Counted from the stretch's first letter, positions 48,225 to 56,987 are shown. The stretch is DNA of 64,000 bases from Streptomyces sp. NBC_01262 (GCF_036226365.1 NZ_CP108462.1:4400501-4464500); one strand, 5' to 3'. A program made the numbers and translations. The notes: a model not told the origin generated them from the sequence alone.

Positions 48225-49537
48225 CGCCATTCCTCCTCCTCGGGGGGCCGGGCGGCGGGCACGGGCAGGACGAGGGGGGCGTACGCGGCGCGGCACGGTC
48301 CTGTGTGTACATGCCGGTGGACGTCGTCGGCGAAGACCCGCAGCGCCGAGGCGGCCAGCCGCGCCCCGCCGTCGGGATGACTGCACGCGCCGCGTCCCGG
48401 GAGCAGCCCCAGGCGCTTGTGCAGCCGGTCCAATAGCCGGGCGTCGGCGCTGCCCCGGGCCAGCGCGGCGAAGTCCTCGGCGACGGCCGGCAGGCCGAAC
48501 CGGCACGGCCCGCACTGCCGGGCGCTCTGCGCGGCCAGGTAGCCCAGCGCGGCTGCCGTCTCGGCGAGCCCGCAGGTGCCTTCGGGCAGCGCCACCAGGA
48601 CGCCCGCGCCCCGTTCCGGTGCCGCGGTGCTCAGCGGCACCGGCAGCCAGCTTCCGAAGAAGCCGCCCACGAGCACGGCGCCGAGCCGCCCCTGCGGGCC
48701 GCCGGCACGGCGTAGCGCCGCCGTCACCGGGCTGCCCGCCGGGATCTCGTACACGCCCGGGCACAGGACGGCGCCCGAGACCGTGACCAGCGTGGTGCCC
48801 GGTGCCCGGGGGCTGCCGCTCTCACGGAACCAGGCGGGGCCGTAGCGGGCGATCAGCGCGAGGTGGGCCAGGGTCTCCACGTTGCCGATCAGGGTGGGCC
48901 GTTTGCCGACGCCCTTCTCGAAGGGGCGCGGCGGGGTGGCCAGGGGGCGGGCGTCGCCGCCGTTCAGCCAGCTCACCAGGGATGTCTCCTCGCTGGAGAC
49001 GAAGTGGTGGGGCAGCGTGTGGACCTTCACCGGCACCGGGTCGAGCCCGGCGCGGCGCCGCTCGGCGACCGCCGCGGTGAGCTGGTCCACCTGAGTCGCC
49101 CTGGTGCGGGGCAGGCACAGGTGCACCGCGTTCGCGCCGACCGCGGCGGCGGCCAGCGCCGCGCCGTCCAGTACGAGGTGAGGGGCGAGGGAGAGCAGCA
49201 CCTCGTCCTTGTGGCTGGCCGGCTCGCTCTCCATGCCGTTGGCGACGACCGCGGTGGGCCCGCTCGCCCCGGCGACGGAGCGGAGCTTGCGGCCGGTGGG
49301 AAAGCCCCCGCCGCCCCGGCCGGTGAGCCCGGCCTCCTCCACGGCGCGCACCAGCGGCATGGCGCCCCGGCGGCCGCGTGCCGAGGACAGTGGGGCCGGG
49401 CCGTACCGGCCGAGGTGTTCCGCCAGGTCGGCGGCCCGGCCGGTGTCGTACCAGCCGTACAGAAGCCGCTCGCCGTACGGGCCGCAGGGGGCAGCCGGAT
49501 GTTCCCCGGCGAGGACGGTCCCGGTGTCGGAGTTCAT
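48221..49537 (-). CDS. NuoF-like flavin/iron-sulfur oxidoreductase subunit
   Basis: 438 residues from ATG 49537. Resembles the NADH- and FMN-binding 51-kDa subunit of complex I: GRGGGGFPTGRKL (73-84) for NAD(P)H/FMN, ANGMESEPASHKDEVLLSLAPHLVLDG, an SLBB-like middle, and an iron-sulfur region QSARQCGPCRFG with Cys342 and Cys345 plus Cys385. NuoF has four cluster Cys (CxxCxxC + C); here the first position is Ala, leaving three. Four-base overlaps link it to the ferredoxin and to the membrane protein. It likely oxidises a pyridine nucleotide and passes electrons to the ferredoxin or the membrane flavocytochrome-like subunit. Confidence 0.88.
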   Translation of the reverse strand: MNSDTGTVLAGEHPAAPCGPYGERLLYGWYDTGRAADLAEHLGRYGPAPLSSARGRRGAMPLVRAVEEAGLTGRGGGGFPTGRKLRSVAGASGPTAVVANGMESEPASHKDEVLLSLAPHLVLDGAALAAAAVGANAVHLCLPRTRATQVDQLTAAVAERRRAGLDPVPVKVHTLPHHFVSSEETSLVSWLNGGDARPLATPPRPFEKGVGKRPTLIGNVETLAHLALIARYGPAWFRESGSPRAPGTTLVTVSGAVLCPGVYEIPAGSPVTAALRRAGGPQGRLGAVLVGGFFGSWLPVPLSTAAPERGAGVLVALPEGTCGLAETAAALGYLAAQSARQCGPCRFGLPAVAEDFAALARGSADARLLDRLHKRLGLLPGRGACSHPDGGARLAASALRVFADDVHRHVHTGPCRAAYAPLVLPVPAARPPEEEEWR

Positions 49538-50340
49538 TCGGCGTCGTCTCCCTCGTGTCCCTCGTGTTCGTCTTCCTGGTAATGCTGCTGCTGCTGTGGG
49601 GTCGGCGACTGATGGGGGGCCGCCGGGGCGGTGGACGGCGCCGGGGCTTGTGGCGTGCCGCCCGCGCGATGGGCCCAGCCGGTCCGCAAGGGGCCGACGG
49701 CCAGGAACGCGACCAGCGTCACGGGCACCAGCATCAAGGCCGCCGCCGCCCACCGGCGTACCCGGATCGCCTGCGACCCGGCCCGGACCAGCCGCCACCA
49801 CACGGCGGCCACGACGGCCAGCAAACAGCCCGCGTACAGCGCCAGTTGCGGACCCAGGCGGGTGTCCGTGCCGGTGCCGGCCGCGTGGAAGAGCGCCACC
49901 GGCCATGCCGCGTACGCCAGCCAGTGCACCGCCTTCCACCGACGCCGGCCCAGACGCCCGCGGACCGCGCTGGTGACCGCGACCGCCAGCAGGAGGTCGA
50001 GGGCCACCGCACCCAGGCCCACCCACAGCGGACGGTACGTGGCCACGAACGGCACGAAGGCCGTCGGCCAGGTGAGGTGGGCGTAGCCGTCGGCGATGGC
50101 TGTGACGATGTGCATCCCCAGGAAGGCCAGGGCGAGCAGCGACAGGTTGCGGTGCAGCGCGGGCACCTCGAACCGGCCCAGGCGCGCGGGCGCGTACCGT
50201 CCCGCCGCCGCGATGCCGAGCGCGACCGTCGCGGTCAGCAGGACCAGTGAGACGGTGCCGCCGGCCCGGGTGGCGTACCAGAGCGGGCTCGGACCTGAGG
50301 CGCCCGAGGCGCCCGCCGCGAACAGGACGGCTCCGTTCAT
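49534..50340 (-). CDS. Ferric-reductase-like transmembrane protein
   Basis: 268 residues from ATG 50340, overlapping its neighbours by 4 bases each. Six hydrophobic segments. Histidines placed for heme b within helices occur in LHRNLSLLALAFLGMHIVTA and KAVHWLAYAAWPVALFHAAGTG, as in FRD/YedZ-type membrane reductases. The C-terminus is a cytosolic tail with QQQQHYQEDEHEGHEGDD, rich in Gln, His and acidic residues. There is no flavin or NAD domain on the same chain; the NuoF-like neighbour could supply it. Probably moves electrons across the membrane. Confidence 0.85.
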   Translation of the reverse strand: MNGAVLFAAGASGASGPSPLWYATRAGGTVSLVLLTATVALGIAAAGRYAPARLGRFEVPALHRNLSLLALAFLGMHIVTAIADGYAHLTWPTAFVPFVATYRPLWVGLGAVALDLLLAVAVTSAVRGRLGRRRWKAVHWLAYAAWPVALFHAAGTGTDTRLGPQLALYAGCLLAVVAAVWWRLVRAGSQAIRVRRWAAAALMLVPVTLVAFLAVGPLRTGWAHRAGGTPQAPAPSTAPAAPHQSPTPQQQQHYQEDEHEGHEGDDAE

Positions 50341-51314
50341 CGGTCGCCTCCGTCGGCAGGCCAGGCCCCCAGGCACAGCACGCTTCCGTCGGTGCGGACC
50401 AGACGGGCCGGCAGGGCGGTGCCGCGCAGCCAGCCGGGGGCGCTTTCGCCGAGGACCAGGGCGGCGGTGGTGGCGGTGTTGGCGTCCACGCAGCTGCCCG
50501 CGGCGACGCTTACGGTGCGCCAGACGGGCGGCGGGACGTCGCCGGTGACCGGGTCGACGATGTGGTGGAGTGTCCGGCCGCCGCGCCGCCAGGTCCGTAC
50601 GGCGGTACCGGACGTGGCGAGGCCGCCGTCGCGGATCGAGACGACCGGGCGTCCGGGGCCGGCGTCCGGGGCCGCGTGGTCATCGGCGATCGCGACCCGC
50701 CAGCCGCCGTCCGGTGGTTCGCCCGCCGCCGACAGGTCTCCGCCGAGGTTGACCAGGACACCGCAGCCCGCCGCCGCAGCCGCCCCGCGGGCCGCCCGGT
50801 CCGCGGCCAGTGCCTTGGCCGTGGCGCCGAGGTCGAGCGTCGTACCGGCGGGAAGGCGCAGCAGTCGCAGCACCGGGTCCCAGCAGACGGTCCCCCAGCC
50901 TGCGGCGGGCCGTGGCGCGGTCGCCGGCCCGGTCGACGGCGCGGTGTCCTCGGGCCGCCGCGCGGCCACCTGGGCGAAGGTGCGGTCGTAGCCGAGTGCC
51001 ACGACCGCCGGGCCCACCGTGGGGTCGACCGCCCCGTCGGTGAGCTCGGCGGCGCGCAGGGCCGCCTCCACGGCCTCGGCGAGCAGGGCGCTCACCGGTA
51101 CGGGCCCGGTGCCCGCGGTGGCGTTCGCGCGGGACAGTTCGGAGTCGGGGCGGAACCTGCTGCACGCCGCGTCGATGGCGGCCAGTTCGGCTCGCAGGAT
51201 CAGGAGCGCGTCGTCGGCGCGGGCCGGGTCCGCGGTGAGCAGCACGGCCGTGGTGCCCAGCGCGGAGAAGACCGCGGTGGCGGGCTCCGCGCGGGCCGGG
51301 AGCGTGGCGCTCAT
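50337..51314 (-). CDS. apbE: FAD:protein FMN transferase
   Basis: 325 residues from ATG 51314, with CCGGAGG upstream. Family features: MSATLPARAEPATAVFSALGTTAVLL, the DAACSRFRPDSELSRAN segment with conserved SRF and SELS, GWGTVCWDPVLRLLRLPAGTTLDLGATAKALAADRA, LVNLGGDLSAAG, and TSGTAVRTW. ApbE flavinylates a Thr in a [ST]GAT-type motif of FMN-binding domains, using FAD and Mg. No signal peptide or lipobox is obvious, so it may act inside the cell. Overlaps the ferric-reductase-like gene by 4 bases. No protein in this operon carries a recognisable acceptor motif. Confidence 0.93.
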   Translation of the reverse strand: MSATLPARAEPATAVFSALGTTAVLLTADPARADDALLILRAELAAIDAACSRFRPDSELSRANATAGTGPVPVSALLAEAVEAALRAAELTDGAVDPTVGPAVVALGYDRTFAQVAARRPEDTAPSTGPATAPRPAAGWGTVCWDPVLRLLRLPAGTTLDLGATAKALAADRAARGAAAAAGCGVLVNLGGDLSAAGEPPDGGWRVAIADDHAAPDAGPGRPVVSIRDGGLATSGTAVRTWRRGGRTLHHIVDPVTGDVPPPVWRTVSVAAGSCVDANTATTAALVLGESAPGWLRGTALPARLVRTDGSVLCLGAWPADGGDR

Positions 51315-51355
51315 GTTGCCTCCGGCTCGGCCGGGTGCGCCCGCCGACGTGGCGT

Positions 51356-51667
51356 TCACGACGCACCCGACTGGGTCTGCGGCGCCTGCGTGGTCGGAGC
51401 GGGCGCCTGCCCGGCGGGCTGGAGGCCGCCGCTCGTGCCCGTCCCGGTGCCGTTGCCGTTGCCGTTGCCGTGGGTGGCGGACCCGGCGGGCAGGGCGATA
51501 CCGGGGAGTGCGTGCGCGTAACCGGCGCCCAGTACGGCGGTACCCGCGACGGCCGCGGCCGTCACCCATCGGGTCGTGGTGCTCACGCGCCGCAGCCCTC
51601 GTTCGCGGCGCCGGACGGCTTCTTGCACGGATCGGTCGGCGGCTGCGGGCTGCTCGGGAAGAGGCAT
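51356..51667 (-). CDS. Small membrane-anchored protein, resembling the N-terminus of an FMN-binding protein
   Basis: 103 residues from ATG 51667 with GAGGAG seven bases upstream. A short charged cytoplasmic start, one membrane helix (TRWVTAAAVAGTAVLGAGYAHAL) and then an exported low-complexity tail of Gly-Asn, Gly-Thr and Pro/Gln/Thr. In comparable actinobacterial apbE operons the first gene encodes such an anchor and linker followed by an FMN-binding domain; here the reading frame ends where that domain would begin. The gap to apbE is only 41 bases, with no room for it. First gene of the operon. Confidence 0.75.
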   Translation of the reverse strand: MPLPEQPAAADRSVQEAVRRRERGLRRVSTTTRWVTAAAVAGTAVLGAGYAHALPGIALPAGSATHGNGNGNGTGTGTSGGLQPAGQAPAPTTQAPQTQSGAS

Positions 51668-51757
51668 GGATGAACTCCTCACCAGGAGGCGGGTTGTCCC
51701 ACTCCCAGGCTGCCTGGCGGCCCGTCGGGATCCCGTTCAGGAGTTCTTCAGAAGCGG

Positions 51758-53161
51758 TTAAGATCCCGCCCGCAGGCCGCGCGGCGGCCCCTGCGACGGC
51801 GGCGCGGGAAGTTCCAGCACGACGGTCAGCCCCCCGCCGGCCGTGTCCTCCAGCCGTACGGTGCCGCCGTTGGCGGTGGCCAGCCGGTGCACGATGGCCA
51901 GCCCCAGGCCGCTGCCGGACGCCTCGGGGTTGCCGAACCTCCGGAAGGCCGCCTGGCGCGCCGCCGCGCTCATCCCGGGACCGTCGTCCACCACCCGCAG
52001 CAGCACCCGTTCGCGCGTTGCCTCCCCCTCGACGCGTACGGCCGCGCCCGCACCCACCGCGTCCAGGGCATTGGCCACCAAGTTGTCGATCACCTGCTCC
52101 AGATCCCCCGCTCCCAAGTACGCCGTCAGCCCGGCGCCGCAGCGGCCGGTGAGCGACACCCGCCGCTCCCGTGCCACTGGTTCCCATGCGGTGACCCGGT
52201 CATCCACCACCTCGTCCACCCGGACCGGAACCGGCCTGGGCACCGCGTTCTCCGCGCGGGACACCGCGAGCAGCCCGTCCACCAGCCGGGACAGCCGGGC
52301 GATCTCCTCCTGCGCGCCGGCGAACTCCCCCGCCGTGGCATCGTCGGCGCCCGCCGCCAGCAGATCGAGCCGCAGCCGCAACGCCGTCAACGGCGTACGC
52401 AGCTGGTGCGAGACGTCGGCGACGACCGCCCGGTGCCCGTGGATCAGGGCCTCCATGCGCGCGGCCATGGTGTTGAAGGTCGAGGCGAGCCTGCGCACCT
52501 CCTGCGGACCGTGCCCGCCCGGCGCCCGTACGTCCAGTGCGCCCTCGCCGAGCCGCAGCGCGGCGGCGTCCACAGCCCGCAGCGGGCGCCCGACCCAGCG
52601 GGCCAGCGCCACCGACAGCAGCACGCCCGCCACCAGCCCGCCGGCGCCGATCAGCGCCAGCCGCCCCCACATCGCGCTGATCCGGTCGTTCATGCCCTCC
52701 GCCGACCGGGACAGCACGGCCACCCCGACCGGATGCGTGGTGTCGCCGATCGGCGCCGCGGCAATCAGCCGGTCGTCGCGCTCACGCGTGGCCGTCTTTG
52801 GGTGGACGAGCACCTGGTGCGCCAAGTCGCCCCAGCTGTCGGCGGCCTCGTCCTCCTCATCGCCTTCACCTGTCCGTCCGGGGCACCCGGTGGCCGCCAC
52901 GGTCCGCCCCGCCGCGTCGAAGACCGCGGCGCAGTCCCCTGCCCGCTCCGCCTGCTCCAGGAGCCGTCGCATGGAGGCAGGGGAGCGATGGTCCGACAGG
53001 TGTTCCTCGGCTGCGGCGGCGATCGTCCGGTCCGCCGCCTCGGTCGTGTCCCGAAAGGACGTGCGCTCGCGCTGCGTCATGGACAGCCCCAGCGGCACCA
53101 CCGCCAACACCAGCAGCGTGACGATCAGCGCCATGAAGGTCAGTGCGATACGCCGGGTCAT
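51758..53161 (-). CDS. OmpR-type two-component sensor histidine kinase
   Basis: 467 residues from ATG 53161. First membrane helix at about 7-27, an extracytoplasmic sensor region of about 135 residues with two Cys (GDCAAVFDAAGRTVAATGCPG), a second helix near 170-190, a HAMP linker, H-box VADVSHQLRTPLTALRLRLD, N-box NLVANALDAV, DDGPGMS and GSGLGLAIVHRL. The pair of Cys about 17 residues apart could form a redox-sensitive disulfide, which would fit the neighbouring electron-transfer operon; this is inference. The start overlaps the response regulator stop by 4 bases. Confidence 0.94.
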   Translation of the reverse strand: MTRRIALTFMALIVTLLVLAVVPLGLSMTQRERTSFRDTTEAADRTIAAAAEEHLSDHRSPASMRRLLEQAERAGDCAAVFDAAGRTVAATGCPGRTGEGDEEDEAADSWGDLAHQVLVHPKTATRERDDRLIAAAPIGDTTHPVGVAVLSRSAEGMNDRISAMWGRLALIGAGGLVAGVLLSVALARWVGRPLRAVDAAALRLGEGALDVRAPGGHGPQEVRRLASTFNTMAARMEALIHGHRAVVADVSHQLRTPLTALRLRLDLLAAGADDATAGEFAGAQEEIARLSRLVDGLLAVSRAENAVPRPVPVRVDEVVDDRVTAWEPVARERRVSLTGRCGAGLTAYLGAGDLEQVIDNLVANALDAVGAGAAVRVEGEATRERVLLRVVDDGPGMSAAARQAAFRRFGNPEASGSGLGLAIVHRLATANGGTVRLEDTAGGGLTVVLELPAPPSQGPPRGLRAGS

Positions 53162-53844
53162 CGCGCACCGGTGTTCGGGTCCTGGCCCTGGTCCGGTACG
53201 CCGAGGCGGAATCCCCGGCCGTACACGGTCTCCACCAGCCCGGGTACGCCGAGTTTGCGGCGCAGCGCCGCGATGTGCACGTCCAGCACCTTGGTGGGGC
53301 CGTACCAGTGCGCGTCCCAGGCGCGCTCCAGGACCTCCTGCCGGGTGACCACTCGCCCAGGGTCGGCGGCCAGGCACTCCAGGATGTCGAACTCCTTCGG
53401 TGTGAGCGCGACTTCGCGGCCATCGACGGTCACTTTGCGGGTCCGCAGATCCACCGCGAGGGGGCCGTGCCGCAGCAGCTCGGCGTCGGACGGCTGGACG
53501 CGGCGCAGCACGGCCCGGATCCGCGCCAGCAGCTCCGCCAGGCCGAACGGCTTGACCAGGTAGTCGTCGGCTCCCTCGTCCAGGGCCGCGACCCGGTCGG
53601 CTTCCTCTCCGCGCGCCGTCACCACGATGATCGCCGCGCGGGAGCGGCTCCGCATCCGGCGGCAGACCTCGACACCGTCCAGGTCGGGCAGACCCAGGTC
53701 CAGCAACACCACACCGGGCTCCGGGTCCGCCGCCAGCGCTTCCCGCCCGGTGCCGACGCTGCGCGCCTGGTACCCGGCCCGCTCAAGACCCAGTACCAGG
53801 GAAGCGGCGATCCCCCTGTCGTCCTCGACCACCAGCACACGCAC
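53158..53844 (-). CDS. OmpR-family response regulator
   Basis: 228 residues from GTG 53844. Receiver domain with Asp49 (VVLLDLGLPDLDGVEVC), VVTARG and DDYLVKPF; C-terminal winged helix with VALTPKEFDILECLAADPGRVVTRQEVLERAW and VLDVHIAALRRKLG. Together with the overlapping kinase it forms a two-component pair upstream of the electron-transfer operon on the same strand (91 bases between kinase stop and operon start), so it is the obvious candidate regulator of that operon. Confidence 0.95.
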   Translation of the reverse strand: MRVLVVEDDRGIAASLVLGLERAGYQARSVGTGREALAADPEPGVVLLDLGLPDLDGVEVCRRMRSRSRAAIIVVTARGEEADRVAALDEGADDYLVKPFGLAELLARIRAVLRRVQPSDAELLRHGPLAVDLRTRKVTVDGREVALTPKEFDILECLAADPGRVVTRQEVLERAWDAHWYGPTKVLDVHIAALRRKLGVPGLVETVYGRGFRLGVPDQGQDPNTGAR

Positions 53845-54151
53845 ACCGACATCCTACGATTCAGCAGCCCGTGACCGGATTGGCCGGTAGGTCCGTCGCT
53901 GTGGACCGTTCGGCCCTGCCGTGCGGCGCGGTGCGCGCGATTGCATGGGCCAGTGAGCCTGATGAGGCTCAGAGGAAACTGAGAAGTCCCTGTGAAAAAG
54001 TGCCGAGGCGCCCGCCCTGCCCACATCACGTCCTCTGGATGACCGGACGACCCCGATCCGGTCCGGGTCCAACCCCGCGTTGCCCCTCCGTGCCGCCCGG
54101 ATATCGAGTCCACGCGCATACGGTCCGGCCCCCCACCTGGAGAAAGCCCTT
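53845..54151. promoter_or_regulatory. Divergent promoter region, response regulator / DUF2231 gene
   Basis: 307 bases without a gene between two divergent starts. It must hold both promoters, but I cannot fix them confidently. No strong repeat or hairpin is visible. Confidence 0.5.
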
Positions 54152-54667
54152 ATGAGTCTCACCGTTGTCAACGGACTGCCTGCGCACGTCCTGTTCGTGC
54201 ACTTCGTCATCGTGCTCGTGCCCCTGAGCGCCCTGGCACTCGTGGTGTGCGCCGCCTGGCCCGGCGGCGCCCGGCGCCTCGGCCTGCTGCTGCCGGTCCT
54301 CGCGCTCGTGACGCTGGTGAGCGTGCCGGTGGCCACACAGGCGGGAGAATGGCTGGAAGACCACGTCGGCAGCGACCCGCTGGTGCGCAAGCACGCCGAA
54401 CTCGGCGACGGCCTGCTGCCGTGGGCTCTCGGCCTCTTCGTGATATCGGCCGTCGTCTGGTGGACGGCCCGACGCTCGGCGCCCGCCCCGGACGGCACGT
54501 CGGGTGCCTCCTGGTCGCCCCCGGTACTGCTTCGGGGCGCGGTCGTGGTCCTTTCCCTCGCTGTCGCGGTCGGCGCCGTGGTGGACGTCTACCGGATCGG
54601 CGACTCGGGCGCCAAGGCCGCCTGGCAGGACAACTACTCCAAGACGGCCACGCAGCACGGCGGCTGA
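54152..54667 (+). CDS. DUF2231 membrane protein
   Basis: 171 residues from ATG 54152, with GGAGAAA eight bases upstream. Four hydrophobic segments. The early motif LPAHVLFVHFVIVLVPLSA (Pro, two His in the first helix), a GEWLEDHVGSDPLVRKHAELGDGLLPW loop with conserved His/Glu, and later VVDVYRIGDSGAKAAW are typical of the DUF2231 family. Members are often near redox or heme proteins and the conserved His suggest heme or metal binding, but this is not proven. Divergent from the two-component pair; possibly under the same control. Confidence 0.88.
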   Translation: MSLTVVNGLPAHVLFVHFVIVLVPLSALALVVCAAWPGGARRLGLLLPVLALVTLVSVPVATQAGEWLEDHVGSDPLVRKHAELGDGLLPWALGLFVISAVVWWTARRSAPAPDGTSGASWSPPVLLRGAVVVLSLAVAVGAVVDVYRIGDSGAKAAWQDNYSKTATQHGG

Positions 54668-54758
54668 CGGACAGGACCCGCGTCGGGCCCCCGTCGTGCC
54701 GCCCTGTGCCCGCTCGCGGGCATCCCGCGCACCTGGCCGCAAGTGACAGACTGCATCC

Positions 54759-55178
54759 ATGACGACTCACCAGAACCTTCTCGGCGGCCCGGAGCCGACG
54801 TACCTCCCGGAGAACGAAGCGGCCTACCGCCTGCTGGGCAAGGAGTCCGAGCCTCCGGCCGTTGTCGCCGCGAAGCACCCCACGTTCTCGCTCGCCTGGG
54901 CCGTGCTCGCCGACGACGCGTTCGCGGGCGGCCGGGTTGTGGAGTCGTACGCCTACGCGCGCACCGGCTATCACCGCGGTCTGGACGCGCTCCGCCGGGC
55001 CGGGTGGAAAGGACATGGCCCCATCCCCTGGGACCACCAGGCCAACCGAGGGTTCCTGCGATGCCTCGCCGCCCTCGCTCGCGCCGCCGGCGAGATCGAC
55101 GAGAAGGACGAGACGGAGCGTTGCTGGCAGTTCCTTCAGGACAGCAGCGCCGAGGCGTACGCCGAGCTGAAGCAGTAG
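54759..55178 (+). CDS. DUF3151 family protein
   Basis: 139 residues from ATG 54759. The conserved features LLGGPEPTYLPE, HPTFSLAWAVLADDAF, VESYAYARTGYHRGLDALRRAGWKGHGPIPWDHQANRGFLRCLAALARAAGEIDE and the Trp/Phe end identify DUF3151, which is universal in actinobacteria and usually lies beside fructose-bisphosphate aldolase, as here. Soluble, helical; no enzymatic motif. Function unknown. Confidence 0.93.
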   Translation: MTTHQNLLGGPEPTYLPENEAAYRLLGKESEPPAVVAAKHPTFSLAWAVLADDAFAGGRVVESYAYARTGYHRGLDALRRAGWKGHGPIPWDHQANRGFLRCLAALARAAGEIDEKDETERCWQFLQDSSAEAYAELKQ

Positions 55179-55200
55179 TCACCGCCGCCGGTCATGACGT

Positions 55201-55235
55201 CGGGCCCGGCACCTCGCGCTGAGGTGCCGGGCCCG
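55201..55235. terminator. Bidirectional terminator between DUF3151 and fbaA
   Basis: A perfect 15-bp stem (CGGGCCCGGCACCTC at 55201-55215, complement 55221-55235) and a five-base loop lies between convergent stops at 55178 and 55269. Confidence 0.88.
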
Positions 55236-55268
55236 TCGTGCTTCGCGCTTTGTCCTTCGTACGGGTGA

Positions 55269-56291
55269 CTACTTGAGCTTCGTGCCCGTGGAGCGCAGGT
55301 TCGCGCAGGCCTCGGTCACGCGCTTGGCCATGCTCGCCTCGGCGAGCTTGCCCCAGGTGCGCGGGTCGTAGGTGGACTTCTTGCCGACCTCGCCGTCGAC
55401 CTTCAGGACACCGTCGTAGTTGCGGAACATGTGGTCCGCGACCGGGCGGGTGAAGGCGTACTGGGTGTCGGTGTCGAGGTTCATCTTCACGACGCCGTTC
55501 TCCAGCGCGGTGGCGATCTCCTGCTCGGTGGAGCCGGAGCCGCCGTGGAAGACGAAGTCGAACGGCGAGCTCTTGCCGTACTTGGCGGCGACGCCCTCCT
55601 GCAGGTCCTTGAGCAGCTCGGGGCGCAGGACCACGTTGCCCGGCTTGTAGACGCCGTGGACGTTGCCGAAGGAGGCGGCCAGCAGGTAGCGGCCCTTCTC
55701 GCCCAGGCCGAGGGCCTCGGCGGTGCGGAGCGCGTCGTCGACGGTGGTGTACAGCTCGTCGTTGATCTCGTGGCTGACGCCGTCCTCCTCGCCGCCCGTC
55801 GGGGTGATCTCCACCTCAAGGATGATCCTGGCGGCGGCGGCCAGGGCCAGCAGCTCCTGGCCGATGGCCAGGTTGTCGGCCAGGGTCTCGGCCGAGCCGT
55901 CCCACATGTGCGACTGGAACAGCGGGTTACGGCCCTGGGCGACGCGCTCGGCGGAGACCGCGAGGAGCGGGCGTACGTAGCCGTCGAGCTTGTCCTTGGG
56001 GCAGTGGTCGGTGTGCAGCGCGACCGTGACCGGGTACTTCTCGGCGACGATGTGCGCGAACTCGGCGAGCGCGACCGAGCCGGTGACCATTTCCTTGCTG
56101 TACTGGCCGCCCAGGAACTCGGCGCCGCCGGTGGAGATCTGGACGATGCCGTCGCTCTCCGCCTCCGCGAAGCCGCGCAGCGCGGCGTGCAGGGTCTGGG
56201 TCGAGGTGACGTTGATGGCCGGGTAGGCGAACTTGCCTGCCTTCGCCCGGTCCAGCATCTCGTTGTAGACCTCAGGGGTTGCGATGGGCAT
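55269..56291 (-). CDS. fbaA: Fructose-bisphosphate aldolase, class II
   Basis: 340 residues from ATG 56291. Zinc-dependent aldolase cleaving fructose 1,6-bisphosphate into two triose phosphates. Zn ligands and phosphate-binding motifs are visible: HTDHCPKDKLDGYVRPLL, EVEITPTGGEEDGV, LAASFGNVHGVYKPGNVVLRPELL and FVFHGGSGSTEQEI, with NLDTDTQYAFTRP near the end. Length and motifs fit class IIA. Convergent with DUF3151, pyrE upstream with 147 bases between. Confidence 0.97.
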   Translation of the reverse strand: MPIATPEVYNEMLDRAKAGKFAYPAINVTSTQTLHAALRGFAEAESDGIVQISTGGAEFLGGQYSKEMVTGSVALAEFAHIVAEKYPVTVALHTDHCPKDKLDGYVRPLLAVSAERVAQGRNPLFQSHMWDGSAETLADNLAIGQELLALAAAARIILEVEITPTGGEEDGVSHEINDELYTTVDDALRTAEALGLGEKGRYLLAASFGNVHGVYKPGNVVLRPELLKDLQEGVAAKYGKSSPFDFVFHGGSGSTEQEIATALENGVVKMNLDTDTQYAFTRPVADHMFRNYDGVLKVDGEVGKKSTYDPRTWGKLAEASMAKRVTEACANLRSTGTKLK

Positions 56292-56405
56292 CTGTCCGCT
56301 CCTTGTGATCTGCGGGTTTTTGTGACCTTGGGTGACCCTGACCTGGGGTCGACGTCATCGTCGAGGGCATCTTCTCAGATGACCGGTTTCACGTGAAACG
56401 GGCCG

Positions 56406-56421
56406 CTAGGCCCTGTCCGGG
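56406..56421. repeat. Short match to the MITE terminus
   Basis: CTAGGCCCTGTCCGGG is identical to the target duplication plus first 12 bases of the MITE at 32995. No second end is seen within the following few hundred bases. It lies 18 bases past the pyrE stop. It is probably a leftover end of a related element. Confidence 0.55.
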
Positions 56422-56438
56422 GATGATTCAGTGCGGCT

Positions 56439-56987
56439 TTAGCCGAGGTCGAGATCCGCGAGGCCGTACACCTGGCGGTACGGGAGCCCGGCCGCCGCGA
56501 TCGCCGGGGCGGCCCCGCGCTCGACGATCACCGCGACGCCGACCACCTCGGCGCCGGCCTCGCGCAGCGCCTCGACGGCGGCGAGCGGCGAGCCGCCGGT
56601 GGTGGAGGTGTCGTCGACCGCGAGCACCCGGCGGCCCTTGACGTCGGGGCCCTCGACCTGGCGCTGCATGCCGTGGGCCTTGGCGGCCTTGCGTACGAAG
56701 AAGGCGTCGAGCCGCTTCCCGCGCGCGGCGGAGGCGTGCAGCATCGCGGTCGCGACGGGGTCGGCGCCGGCCGTCATGCCGCCCACGGCCTCGTAGTCGA
56801 GGTCGGCGGTGGCGTCCAGCATCAACTGGCCGACCAGCGGCGCGGCCTCGCCGTCCAGGGTGATCCGGCGCAGGTCGACGTAGTAGTCGGACTCCAGGCC
56901 GGAGGAGAGGATCACCTTGCCGTGGACCACGGCCTTGGCCTTGATCTGCTGGAGGAGGGCTTCGCGGGCGTCGTCGGCGTCAGTCAT
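56439..56987 (-). CDS. pyrE: Orotate phosphoribosyltransferase
   Basis: 182 residues from ATG 56987. Attaches the ribose phosphate of PRPP to orotate in pyrimidine synthesis. The PRPP loop VLAVDDTSTTGGSPLAAVEAL near residue 115 is diagnostic, with SGLESDYYVDLRRITLDG, VGGMTAGADPVATA and FFVRKAAKAHGMQRQVEG. The LRR-ITL region and length are normal. It lies upstream of fbaA on the same strand; other pyr genes are not in the window. Confidence 0.95.
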   Translation of the reverse strand: MTDADDAREALLQQIKAKAVVHGKVILSSGLESDYYVDLRRITLDGEAAPLVGQLMLDATADLDYEAVGGMTAGADPVATAMLHASAARGKRLDAFFVRKAAKAHGMQRQVEGPDVKGRRVLAVDDTSTTGGSPLAAVEALREAGAEVVGVAVIVERGAAPAIAAAGLPYRQVYGLADLDLG

